Of a stretch of 9,040 nucleotides of DNA, positions 1-5,958 are shown piece by piece. The notes below the pieces were generated by a model that saw only the letters and a program-made list of their open reading frames with translations, had not been told where the DNA came from and ran no database searches. Position 1 is the stretch's first letter. Each line of letters starts with the position of its first letter. The translations under genes and the position numbers were made by a program. The DNA is taken from NCBI GenBank assembly GCA_003105285.1, contig PQAN01000201.1, positions 1 through 9,040 on the forward strand, given 5' to 3'. The stretch is from Methylocystaceae bacterium. GTDB lineage: Bacteria; Pseudomonadota; Alphaproteobacteria; Rhizobiales; Beijerinckiaceae.

Positions 1-839
1 AGCCCGCGCGAGCGCGCCGTAATGGCGACGCCCGTCTCGCGCCGCTCGATCGAAAACAGATTATAGGCCGCGCGATGGGAGTGCGATCCGGCCTTGGCCG
101 AGGCGGAGGCGACGCCCACGACCGGCACGCGGCCCGTCGGCCCAGGCAGCCGATGCACGCTAATCTTATGGTTGTGGCCGTGCAGCACCAGTTCGGCGCC
201 ATGGCGGGCGATGATCGCCTCCAGTTCGCCGGCGTCGTCGAGCCCGCGCAGGAGCTTCGCGCCGCCCCGGTGCGGCGGATGATGCAGCAGCACGACGCGC
301 GCGAGCCCTTCCGCCCGAGTCGCGTCCAGCAGCGCCGCCAGTCTGGCGCGTTGTTCCGGCCCGAGCCGCCCCGAGGCGACGAAAGGCGCCGTCGGCACGG
401 CGGAGCTCAGTCCGATGAGCGCGATCCCGCCGCGCCGGCGCAGAAAGGGAAACCCTTCGGCGCCCGCGTCCTCCGACGTCGTCCAGGGGGCGAAAGTCTC
501 CGCGACGCGGGCGACGGAGGCTTGCACATAGGCGTCGTGATTGCCGGGCGTGAAACTCACGTCGCCTGGCAGGCCGAGGCTCTCGAGCCAATGTTTCGCC
601 AGCGCCAATTCGGCGTCGAGGCCGATATTGACGATATCGCCGGTCATGGCGACATGATCGGGCCGCTGCGCGGCGATATCGGCGACGAGGCTCGCCAGCA
701 CGCCCATGTCATGGGCCGCGGCGCGCCTGTGCAGCCAGTTGGCGTAGCCCGTCAGCCGCTTGCCGATGAGTTCGCCGAGGCTCGGCCGCGGGATAGGGCC
801 GATATGCGCGTCCGAAAGATGGGCGAGAACAAAGCTCAT
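1..839 (-). CDS. Metallophosphoesterase (calcineurin-like), 3' end outside window
   Basis: A two-metal phosphoesterase of the calcineurin-like family (COG1409 type), probably cytoplasmic, that hydrolyses a phosphomonoester or phosphodiester; the substrate cannot be read from sequence. The first 279 residues are visible and the frame is open to the left edge, so the C-terminus is missing. All metal-site blocks are present in order: D10-A-H12 near the N-terminus, GD at 67-68 followed by IVN, GNHD at 99-102, HH at 186-187 and GHNH at 221-224. The ATG start at 837-839 follows a GAAGGA ribosome binding site (845-850) with a 5-nt spacer, and the protein opens directly with the strand carrying D10/H12. 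It begins 21 bp after the mbfA stop on the same strand, so co-transcription with mbfA is likely, which would place it under iron control. Cyclic-nucleotide phosphodiesterases (CpdA type) are one subgroup of this fold, but nothing here decides for that. No signal peptide is seen. Confidence 0.9.
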   Translation of the reverse strand, partial: MSFVLAHLSDAHIGPIPRPSLGELIGKRLTGYANWLHRRAAAHDMGVLASLVADIAAQRPDHVAMTGDIVNIGLDAELALAKHWLESLGLPGDVSFTPGNHDAYVQASVARVAETFAPWTTSEDAGAEGFPFLRRRGGIALIGLSSAVPTAPFVASGRLGPEQRARLAALLDATRAEGLARVVLLHHPPHRGGAKLLRGLDDAGELEAIIARHGAELVLHGHNHKISVHRLPGPTGRVPVVGVASASAKAGSHSHRAAYNLFSIERRETGVAITARSRG

Positions 840-844
840 GTTTT

Positions 845-850
845 TCCTTC
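845..850 (-). promoter_or_regulatory. Ribosome binding site of the metallophosphoesterase
   Basis: On the minus strand this reads GAAGGA, followed by five bases and the ATG at 839-837. It supports the chosen start and independent translation initiation within the mbfA-phosphoesterase transcript. Confidence 0.7.
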
Positions 851-860
851 GTCCTGAGCC

Positions 861-1832
861 TCACGCCCCGCCGATGAGAATGCCGGCGGCGAGCACGATG
901 GCGCCGCCGAGCACGATCTGGAACACGGCGTGCAGGAACGGCGTGTCCATGTAGCGGGCGCGGATGAACGCGATCGCCCAGAGCTCGAAGAACACCACGA
1001 CGCCGGCGATGGTGGTGGCGATCTTGAAATGATCGGCGATCGTGTCCGGAACGAGATAGGGCAAGGTATGGCCGAGCCCGCCGAGCGCGGTCATCAGCCC
1101 GCAAATGCCGCCGCGCAGCAGCGGCGAGCCGCGGCCGGTGAGCGAGCCGTCGTCCGAAAGCGCCTCGGCGAAGCCCATGCTGATGCCGGCGCCGATCGAA
1201 GCCGCGAGGCCGACGAGAAACGTCTCCCAATTATTCTGCGTGGCGAACGCCGCCGCGAACAGCGGCGCGAGCGTCGACACCGAGCCGTCCATGAGGCCGG
1301 CGAGGCCCGGCTGCACATATTGCAGGATGAAGAAGCGCTGATAGGCGGCGTCTTCCGCCTTCTTGGCGCCGGGCGTGAGAACGGCCGCGCCGATGCGCAT
1401 GGCGATGTTCTCATGGCCTTTCTCGACGGCGGCGAGATCGCCGAGCAGCTTGCGAACGCCGACGTCGGTCGCGCGCTCGGCGGCTCTCTCGTAGAACAGC
1501 GCGCTCCCATATTCCATCGTCTCCGCTTCCTTGCGGATCGTCTCGAGCGGCAGGTTGCGCGTGAGCCAGATCGGCCGTCGGCGCAGGAAGCCCTTGACGT
1601 CCTCGCGCCGGATCGGCGGCAGATTGGGACCGAAACGCTTCTGATAGAGATTGAGCAGCGCATGGCGATGGCTCGCCTCCTGCTCGGCCATCTGCTCGAA
1701 GACCTTCGCCGAAGACGGATAGCGTTCCGCCAAGTCTTCGGCGAAGCTCAGATAGATGCGCCCGTCCTCTTCTTCCGAGGCGATGGCGACGGCGAGAATC
1801 TCTCGCTCCGAGAGATCGGAAAAGGCTTTCAA
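861..1832 (-). CDS. mbfA: MbfA-type iron exporter: ferritin-like domain fused to VIT1 membrane domain
   Basis: Membrane-bound ferritin-like iron exporter, 323 residues. In Bradyrhizobium and Agrobacterium, MbfA exports iron and protects against high iron and peroxide. Residues 1-150 form an Er/rubrerythrin-like four-helix domain with acidic ligands around E20-E22, an ExxH motif at E52-H55, E107 and E115, and a second ExxH at E137-H140, consistent with a diiron site. Residues from about 174 form the VIT1-like transporter part, with hydrophobic segments near 177-196, 206-225, 240-262, 272-292 and 303-322. Length and domain order fit the family. The start is TTG (1832-1830), chosen because AAGGAG lies 9 nt upstream and the same frame has a stop (TAG, 1871-1869) only 12 codons above with no ATG between. 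It is probably the first gene of an operon with the metallophosphoesterase. An Irr-box-like palindrome at 1985-2001 suggests repression by Irr when iron is low. Confidence 0.93.
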   Translation of the reverse strand: MKAFSDLSEREILAVAIASEEEDGRIYLSFAEDLAERYPSSAKVFEQMAEQEASHRHALLNLYQKRFGPNLPPIRREDVKGFLRRRPIWLTRNLPLETIRKEAETMEYGSALFYERAAERATDVGVRKLLGDLAAVEKGHENIAMRIGAAVLTPGAKKAEDAAYQRFFILQYVQPGLAGLMDGSVSTLAPLFAAAFATQNNWETFLVGLAASIGAGISMGFAEALSDDGSLTGRGSPLLRGGICGLMTALGGLGHTLPYLVPDTIADHFKIATTIAGVVVFFELWAIAFIRARYMDTPFLHAVFQIVLGGAIVLAAGILIGGA

Positions 1833-1841
1833 ACGAAGGCG

Positions 1842-1847
1842 CTCCTT
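1842..1847 (-). promoter_or_regulatory. Ribosome binding site deciding the TTG start of mbfA
   Basis: On the minus strand this reads AAGGAG, nine bases before TTG at 1832. It is the only good Shine-Dalgarno sequence near the 5' end of the frame, and no ATG or GTG in frame lies upstream before the stop at 1871-1869. Confidence 0.8.
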
Positions 1848-1869
1848 GCGCGAGGCGGGAAACCGGGAC

Positions 1870-1961
1870 TAGAGTCTTTGCGTGTTCATCGTAACATGGC
1901 AAGACTTCGGCTCATTAGTTTCGCCCGCCGAACCGCCGTCCGCTTCGGCGGGAAACGCTCT
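1870..1961 (-). repeat. Degenerate copy (A) of the double-hairpin intergenic repeat
   Basis: Read on the minus strand it starts AGAGCGTTTCC, continues with CGCCGAAGCGG and GGTTCGGCG, and ends with a GAACACGCAAAGACTC block, in the same order as the copies at 4321-4424 and 6242-6345. The first hairpin is intact: the inverted repeat CCCGCCGAA (1924-1932) and TTCGGCGGG (1944-1952) is perfect over 9 bp and extended by GTTT/AAAC around a 2-nt bulge. The second hairpin is eroded, with about 11 of 14 pairs left between AGTCTTTGCGTGTT and its partner arm. It lies between the Irr box and the mbfA start, so it would fall in the mbfA leader if transcription starts near the box. Confidence 0.75.
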
Positions 1962-1984
1962 CATGTCGGATCGACGGGCGTCGA

Positions 1985-2001
1985 CTTAGAAGCTTTCTAG
2001 A
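1985..2001. promoter_or_regulatory. Irr box / iron control element (ICE) upstream of mbfA
   Basis: The site CTTAGAAGCTTTCTAGA contains the perfect inverted repeat TAGAA-GCT-TTCTA (1987-1999). It matches the Irr-box pattern TTTAGAA-N3-TTCTAAA, as I recall it, at all but the first and second-to-last defined positions. Irr is the haem-responsive Fur-family regulator of Rhizobiales; it typically represses iron-storage, haem-synthesis and mbfA-type genes at low iron. The site lies 153 bp upstream of the mbfA TTG start and 57 bp upstream of the NUDIX ATG on the other strand. mbfA is the expected target, and an effect on the NUDIX gene cannot be excluded. Confidence 0.72.
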
Positions 2002-2058
2002 GTGTCGGCGGATGGAACGCTACATTTTTGAAACGGCCTCCCTCCCCGCTCGAGCGCT

Positions 2059-2556
2059 ATGCCCATGAGCAAGACGAATGTCGTCGGCGAGCGCGGCGTG
2101 CTGAGCCGGCTGACGTCGCGCGTCATCACGCTCGGCGCGCTCGCGGCGCGGCCGATGACGCTCGGCGTGCGCGGCCTCGTCGTCGACCCGTCGAACCGCG
2201 TGCTGCTGGTGCGGCACACCTATATTTCCGGCTATTATTTGCCGGGCGGCGGCGTCGAGGCCGGAGAGACGCTCGAACAGGCGCTGGAGCGCGAGCTCGC
2301 CGAGGAGGGCAATATCGTCCTCGAGGGACCGGCGGCGCTGCATGGCGTCTATCTCAACCGCCGCGTGTCGCGGCGTGACCATGTCGCGCTGTTTGTCGTG
2401 CGCGCCTTCCGCCAGCGCGCGCCGCGCGCGCCCGATCGGGAGATCGCCGAGGCTAATTTTTTCGCGCTGAACGAATTGCCGGAAGGGGCGACGCGCGCGA
2501 CGCGCGCCCGCCTCGCCGAGATCTTCGACGGCGCGGCCTTTTCTCCCTATTGGTGA
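2059..2556 (+). CDS. NUDIX hydrolase
   Basis: A 165-residue NUDIX pyrophosphohydrolase, which would cleave a nucleoside-diphosphate-linked substrate in a Mg-dependent way; substrate unknown. The NUDIX box runs from G64 to I86: G64-x5-E70-x7-R78-E79-L-A-E82-E83-G-N-I. The metal-binding RE and EE are intact, but the glycine near the end of the consensus (GU) is replaced by N85. An N-terminal PMTLGVRG segment and the strand LLVRHTY before LPGGG are typical of the alphaproteobacterial members I recall, so this variant is probably normal for the subgroup. The start is uncertain: ATG at 2059 or ATG at 2065, neither with a good ribosome binding site. The 3' end overlaps the convergent acetyltransferase gene by 10 bp. 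It diverges from mbfA across a 226-bp region holding the Irr box. Confidence 0.88.
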   Translation: MPMSKTNVVGERGVLSRLTSRVITLGALAARPMTLGVRGLVVDPSNRVLLVRHTYISGYYLPGGGVEAGETLEQALERELAEEGNIVLEGPAALHGVYLNRRVSRRDHVALFVVRAFRQRAPRAPDREIAEANFFALNELPEGATRATRARLAEIFDGAAFSPYW

Positions 2557-3092
2557 GAAACGAGCCGCGTGAGGTCGCGCCATGCGTAGGCGACCTCCGG
2601 AACGCCATGCCACAGCCCCTCATAGGCGATCTTGCGGCCGCCCAGAGCTTCATAGAAGCGGCGGGACGGAAAATTGTTCCGCAGCACCCAGAGGCTCGCC
2701 CGGTCGAGGCTCCGCGCAAGGAGATTTTCCGCCATCAACGCCATCAAGCGACGCCCGACGCCGCGCCGCTGCGCGGACTTCAGAATATAGACCGCCGAAA
2801 ACTCGCCCTTGTAGCCGGCCGCCGACAGCGCCTCCCTGCGCTGCGGGCCGCAGGACGCAAAACCCGCGGCCGAGCCGTCCTCGGCGAGCGCCAGAAAGAC
2901 GGCCGACCGCGTCGGCGCGTCCGGCTCGCTCAAAACGGCGCGCCAACGCGCGGCGCGTTCTTCCACCGATAGCGCCGCCAGAACTTCGGCCGGCGCCAGT
3001 CCCTCATAGGTCTCGCGCCATGCGGCGACATGCACGGCGGCGATCGCTTCCGCGTCGGCGTCCGTCGCGGGTCTGATCTCGATCGCGGTCAT
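2547..3092 (-). CDS. GNAT N-acetyltransferase (paralogue 1, downstream gene)
   Basis: A 181-residue cytoplasmic acetyltransferase of the GNAT superfamily, transferring acetyl from acetyl-CoA to an unknown amine acceptor. It opens with IRPAT, carries WRETYEGLAP at 25-34, and has the acetyl-CoA pyrophosphate loop Q108-R-R-G111-V-G113 followed by RRLM. The motif B region is the segment LWVLRNNFPSRRFYEALGG (134-152). It begins at ATG 3092-3090, which overlaps the stop of the upstream paralogue as ATGA, so translation is probably coupled. More than half the residues match the upstream paralogue by eye, including nearly all of motifs A and B, indicating tandem duplication. The 3' end overlaps the NUDIX gene by 10 bp in convergent orientation. 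Target specificity cannot be predicted. Confidence 0.9.
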   Translation of the reverse strand: MTAIEIRPATDADAEAIAAVHVAAWRETYEGLAPAEVLAALSVEERAARWRAVLSEPDAPTRSAVFLALAEDGSAAGFASCGPQRREALSAAGYKGEFSAVYILKSAQRRGVGRRLMALMAENLLARSLDRASLWVLRNNFPSRRFYEALGGRKIAYEGLWHGVPEVAYAWRDLTRLVSHQ

Positions 3093-3652
3093 GCGGAGTC
3101 TCGCGTCAAAACACGCGCCTCACCCCTCGTCAGACGCTTCAGGTCCCGCCAGCCATAGACGATTTCCGGAACCCCACGCCACAATCGCTCGGCGCCGATT
3201 CTCCTGCCGCCCAGGATTTCGTAAAAACGGCGCGCGGGAAGATTGTCGCGCAGCACCCATAGGCTCGCCCACCGGATCTCGCGCGCCCGCATGCCTTCGG
3301 CCATCAGACTCATCAGCCGCCGGCCGACGCCACGCCGCTGCGCCCGCTCTAGAAGGTAGATCGCCGAGATTTCGCAGCCGTAGCCGAACCTCCCGGCGAG
3401 TCCGGTCCTCTGGGATCGGCAGTGGGAAAAGCCCACCGCCGAGCCGTCCTCGGCGACAGCCAGAAAGACGCTCTGCGGCGATGCGCCGCCCAATATGCCG
3501 CGCCAATGTTCGACGCGCTCCTCGACCGACAGCTCCGCCAAGGCGTCGGCGGGCGCCAACCCTGCATATGTCTCGCGCCAGCAGGCGATGTTGAGGGTCG
3601 CGATCACGCCAGCGTCGGCGAGCGTCGCAGGTCTGATCCAGATTGCGCTCAT
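3089..3652 (-). CDS. GNAT N-acetyltransferase (paralogue 2, upstream gene)
   Basis: A 187-residue GNAT acetyltransferase with the same architecture as its downstream neighbour: IRPAT at 6-10, WRETYAGLAP at 25-34, acetyl-CoA loop Q105-R-R-G108-V-G110, and LWVLRDNLPARRFYEILGG at 131-149. Relative to the neighbour it lacks about three residues in the loop near 60 and has a longer, unrelated C-terminal tail. The divergence is concentrated in the central segment (76-96), a region that often contributes to the acceptor site, so the pair may differ in substrate. The ATG at 3652-3650 is the start that puts IRPAT in its usual place; no strong ribosome binding site is visible. It overlaps the next gene by 4 bp (ATGA) and is probably the first gene of a two-gene operon. 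Confidence 0.9.
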   Translation of the reverse strand: MSAIWIRPATLADAGVIATLNIACWRETYAGLAPADALAELSVEERVEHWRGILGGASPQSVFLAVAEDGSAVGFSHCRSQRTGLAGRFGYGCEISAIYLLERAQRRGVGRRLMSLMAEGMRAREIRWASLWVLRDNLPARRFYEILGGRRIGAERLWRGVPEIVYGWRDLKRLTRGEARVLTRDSA

Positions 3653-3755
3653 GCGCCGCCGTCAGCAAAATTCGCGCCTTTCCCGCGACAGTCCCGCCGC
3701 GCATGCGGAAACATCGCCTTTGCCGAGCGCGCCCCGCATGTTATGCGCCATTTCC

Positions 3756-4253
3756 ATGATCGATCTCGTCATCCGCTTCTCGCCGCAGACGCCGGGCGAC
3801 GCGCCCGCCGTCGAAAAGCTCGAGGAGCGCGCTTTCGGGCCCGGACGCTATGCGCGCACGGCCTATCGGCTGCGCGAGGGCGTCGAGCCCGATCTCTCGC
3901 TGTCTTTCGTCGCGCATGTCGGCACGCTGCTCGTCGGCGCGAACCGAATGACGCCCATTCTGATCGACAATTCTCCCGCCCTGCTGCTCGGCCCGCTCAC
4001 CGTGGAGCCGGCCTTCCGCTCGCAGGGACTAGGCGAAGCGCTGGTGAAGAAATCATTGGATGCGGCGCGCGACGCCGGGCATGGGCTCGTGCTGCTCGTC
4101 GGCGATCTGGATTATTATTCGCGCCTCGGCTTCGCCCGCGTCCCACGCGGAAAAATCGTCATGCCGGGGCCGGTCGATCCGTCGCGACTGCTCTATTGCG
4201 AATTGCGTGACGGCGCATTCGACGCCGCGAGCGGCCGAATGCGGCGGCTTTGA
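3756..4253 (+). CDS. YhbS-like GNAT N-acetyltransferase
   Basis: A 165-residue GNAT protein of the YhbS (COG3153) type, not closely related to the two minus-strand acetyltransferases. It has LLLGPLTVEPAFRSQGLGEAL at 77-96 with the acetyl-CoA loop R88-S-Q-G91-L-G93, and the motif B segment DLDYYSRLGF at 117-126 that typifies YhbS-like proteins. The acceptor is unknown. The frame is open far upstream, but that part runs antisense through the neighbouring acetyltransferase and has no GNAT features, so a start near the MIDLVIR segment was chosen: ATG at 3756, or ATG at 3738, which adds six residues. Neither has a strong ribosome binding site. It diverges from the minus-strand pair with a gap of about 100 bp that should hold both promoters. 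The repeat copy at 4321-4424 follows it and may end its transcript. Confidence 0.87.
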   Translation: MIDLVIRFSPQTPGDAPAVEKLEERAFGPGRYARTAYRLREGVEPDLSLSFVAHVGTLLVGANRMTPILIDNSPALLLGPLTVEPAFRSQGLGEALVKKSLDAARDAGHGLVLLVGDLDYYSRLGFARVPRGKIVMPGPVDPSRLLYCELRDGAFDAASGRMRRL

Positions 4254-4320
4254 CTTCGATGCGACATGATGCAGCAGATTTTCACGGACGGGCAATCGGC
4301 GATGGGCAGTCGGCAGTCTC

Positions 4321-4424
4321 TAGAGCGTTTCCAGCCGAAGTGGAAACCGGTTCGGCGTCGGAAACGCGTCAAAACAAGAAGCTTGAGTCTTTCCGTGTTT
4401 CAATGAAACACGGAAAGACTCAAG
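4321..4424 (+). repeat. Double-hairpin intergenic repeat, copy B (intact)
   Basis: A 104-bp element starting TAGAGCGTTTCC. Hairpin 1 has outer arms GCGTTTCC and GGAAACGC, and inner arms GCCGAA and TTCGGC. After a short A-rich linker comes hairpin 2, a perfect palindrome with 21-bp arms at 4382-4402 and 4404-4424 around a single central A. It is about 89% identical to copy C (93 of 104 positions, counted by hand, no gaps) in the same orientation. A further 8-bp inverted repeat, CGGCAGTC (4311-4318) and GACTGCCG (4431-4438), flanks the element. It lies between the YhbS-like gene and zapE, ending 23 bp before the zapE ATG. It may act as a terminator or as a structured zapE leader; there is no T-run. 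Confidence 0.9.
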
Positions 4425-4447
4425 ACAACCGACTGCCGTAGCAATCC

Positions 4448-5608
4448 ATGACGGCGCCCCGCCCTCTTCTCTCCCGCTACCACGCGCTCGTCGCGAGCGG
4501 CGCGATGGAGCGCGACGCGGCGCAGGTCGCTGCGCTGGAAAAGCTCGATGCGCTCGCGCGCCGCTTGAACGAGCGCGGGTCCGCCGGCGCGAAGCAGGGG
4601 CCGCGCACGTTCGCCGCGCGCGCTCTCGGTTGGTTCTCGCGCAAACGCACGAGCGATTCCGCGCCGCGGGGACTGTATATTTTCGGGCCCGTCGGGCGCG
4701 GCAAGACGACGCTGATGGACTTGTTCTTCGACGCGCTCGACATCGAGTCGAAGCGCCGCGCGCATTTCCACGCCTTCATGGCGGACGCGCACGCCCGCCT
4801 GCACCGCGCGCGCCAGAGCGCCGAGGCCGATCCGGTCGCGCGCGTCGCCTCGGACCTCGCGCACGAGACGCGCGTTCTCTGCTTCGACGAATTCTCCGTG
4901 ACCGACATCGCCGACGCGACGATTCTGTCGCGCCTCTTCACCGCGCTGCTCGCGCAAGGCGTCGTCGTGGTGGCGACGTCGAATGTCGAGCCGGCGCGGC
5001 TCTACGAGGGTGGACGCAATCGCGAATTGTTCCTGCCATTCATCGCCCTGCTGCAGAAGAGACTCGACATTCTACGCCTCGACGCGCGAACTGATTTCCG
5101 GCTCGAGAAGAATGCGCTGCGCGAAGTGTTTTTCACGCCGCCCGGCGAACGCTCGCGCCACGCCATCGACGCTCTGTTCCTCGCTCTGACGGGAGCGGCG
5201 AAGGGCGCGCCCGTGACGCTGCGCGTGAAAAGCCGCGAGATCGGCGTCCCCGAAGCCGCGCAGCGCGTCGCGCGTTTCCAATTCGAAGACCTCTGCTCGC
5301 GCCCGCTCGGCGCCTCGGACTATCTGGCGCTCTCCGAAGCCTTCGACACGATCATCGTCGAGAATGCGCCGGCGATGAGTTTCGATCGCCGCAACGAGGC
5401 GAAGCGCTTCATCACGCTCGTCGATATTCTCTATGAGAAGAAAGTAAGGCTCGTCCTGTCGGCCGAGACGGAGGCGCATGACCTCTACGACGCGCCGACC
5501 GGCCATGAGGCGCAGGAGTTCCAGCGCGCGGCGTCGCGGCTCATCGAGATGCGGTCGGAAGACTATTCGAAGGGCGCGGCCGGCGCGCTTCCCGCCGACG
5601 CCTGCTGA
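4448..5608 (+). CDS. zapE: ZapE / AFG1-family AAA ATPase
   Basis: A 386-residue P-loop ATPase of the AFG1/ZapE family. ZapE in E. coli associates with the Z-ring and affects FtsZ during division under stress; the mitochondrial homologue AFG1/LACE1 acts in turnover of respiratory-chain subunits. Visible motifs are Walker A GPVGRGKT at 80-87, the conserved HFHAFM at 106-111, Walker B LCFDEF at 144-149 followed by the family signature SVTDIADA, sensor-type TSNVEP at 177-182, and the C-terminal FITLVDILYE segment. The N-terminal LLSRYHALVASG matches the family's usual start, supporting the ATG at 4448, although no clear Shine-Dalgarno sequence precedes it. Length is within the family's range. It follows repeat copy B by 23 bp and precedes parDE by 83 bp. 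No other division gene is in the window, so its role is assigned from family only. Confidence 0.93.
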   Translation: MTAPRPLLSRYHALVASGAMERDAAQVAALEKLDALARRLNERGSAGAKQGPRTFAARALGWFSRKRTSDSAPRGLYIFGPVGRGKTTLMDLFFDALDIESKRRAHFHAFMADAHARLHRARQSAEADPVARVASDLAHETRVLCFDEFSVTDIADATILSRLFTALLAQGVVVVATSNVEPARLYEGGRNRELFLPFIALLQKRLDILRLDARTDFRLEKNALREVFFTPPGERSRHAIDALFLALTGAAKGAPVTLRVKSREIGVPEAAQRVARFQFEDLCSRPLGASDYLALSEAFDTIIVENAPAMSFDRRNEAKRFITLVDILYEKKVRLVLSAETEAHDLYDAPTGHEAQEFQRAASRLIEMRSEDYSKGAAGALPADAC

Positions 5609-5637
5609 GCGATTCAGTGGCCGCGTCACGGACGCCT

Positions 5638-5666
5638 TTGTCGCGTATATCATAAAGTGATATTCT
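5638..5666 (+). promoter_or_regulatory. Candidate parDE promoter with operator palindrome
   Basis: A -35-like TTGTCG (5638-5643) and a -10-like TATTCT (5661-5666) are separated by 17 bp, each matching four of six consensus bases. The spacer and the first part of the -10 hold a perfect inverted repeat, ATATCA-TAAAG-TGATAT (5647-5663). This is where an autorepressing ribbon-helix-helix antitoxin would be expected to bind. The stretch is AT-rich against a GC-rich background. Confidence 0.6.
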
Positions 5667-5677
5667 CAACCTGCGGC

Positions 5678-5683
5678 AAGGAG
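5678..5683 (+). promoter_or_regulatory. Ribosome binding site of the parD antitoxin
   Basis: AAGGAG with an 8-nt spacer to the ATG at 5692. It is much stronger than anything ahead of the toxin start, as expected if the antitoxin is made in excess. Confidence 0.75.
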
Positions 5684-5691
5684 CGGAACCG

Positions 5692-5958
5692 ATGGCCTCG
5701 AGCTACACATTGGGCGAGCATTTCGAAGAATTCGTGAGGAGCTTGGTCGCGAGCGGACGCTACGCGTCCGCCAGCGAAGTCATGCGCGACAGTCTCCGGC
5801 TGCTCGAGGAGCGCGAGAAGTTGCGGGAAGCGAAACTCACGGCGCTTCGTGCGGATATTCAGGAAGGTCTCACCAGCGGTCCTTCGCAGCCGCTAGATAT
5901 GGCGGAGATCAAGGCGGCGGCGCGCCGCGCGAAGACTGTCGCGCCGCATGGGAAATGA
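5692..5958 (+). CDS. parD: ParD-family antitoxin (ribbon-helix-helix)
   Basis: An 88-residue antitoxin of a type II toxin-antitoxin pair. The N-terminal half fits the CC2985/ParD ribbon-helix-helix DNA-binding pattern: a short beta strand (SSYTLGEHF), then helix (11-21), the SGRYASASEVMRDSLRLLEE turn and helix (21-40). The C-terminal half is charged and probably unfolded until it wraps the toxin; it ends in a lysine/arginine-rich tail. It is predicted to neutralise the downstream ParE and, as a complex, to repress its own promoter through the inverted repeat at 5647-5663. The start is fixed by AAGGAG 8 nt upstream. It overlaps the toxin gene by 11 bp, which is usual for these pairs. Confidence 0.92.
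   Translation: MASSYTLGEHFEEFVRSLVASGRYASASEVMRDSLRLLEEREKLREAKLTALRADIQEGLTSGPSQPLDMAEIKAAARRAKTVAPHGK

Noticed and set aside
75..857. A 260-codon plus-strand open frame at the left edge
   Set aside because: It is antisense to the metallophosphoesterase, whose complete set of metal-binding motifs lies on the minus strand.
930..2000. A 356-codon plus-strand open frame opposite mbfA
   Set aside because: It is antisense to a well-supported gene with clear ferritin-like and VIT1 features, its translation is arginine-rich and without recognisable domains, and such frames are common in GC-rich DNA.
1884..2058. Riboswitch or RNA gene in the mbfA-NUDIX intergenic region
   Set aside because: The visible structure is explained by the degenerate repeat copy and the Irr-box palindrome; no known riboswitch core or tRNA cloverleaf was recognised.
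3495..3755. N-terminal extension of the YhbS-like acetyltransferase to ATG 3495
   Set aside because: The extension runs antisense through the neighbouring acetyltransferase gene, has no GNAT features, and the protein lines up with its family from about residue MIDLVIR.
4311..4438. Repeat copy B with flanking CGGCAGTC/GACTGCCG as an insertion sequence or CRISPR-like unit
   Set aside because: There is no transposase frame, no target duplication is evident, the flanking inverted repeat is absent at copy C, and the copies are far apart without regular spacing.
5623..5640. Short hairpin GCGTC-ACG-GACGC followed by CTTTG after zapE as a terminator
   Set aside because: The stem is only 5 bp and the T-run is interrupted; in this GC-rich sequence such stems are frequent, so it was not listed as a feature.
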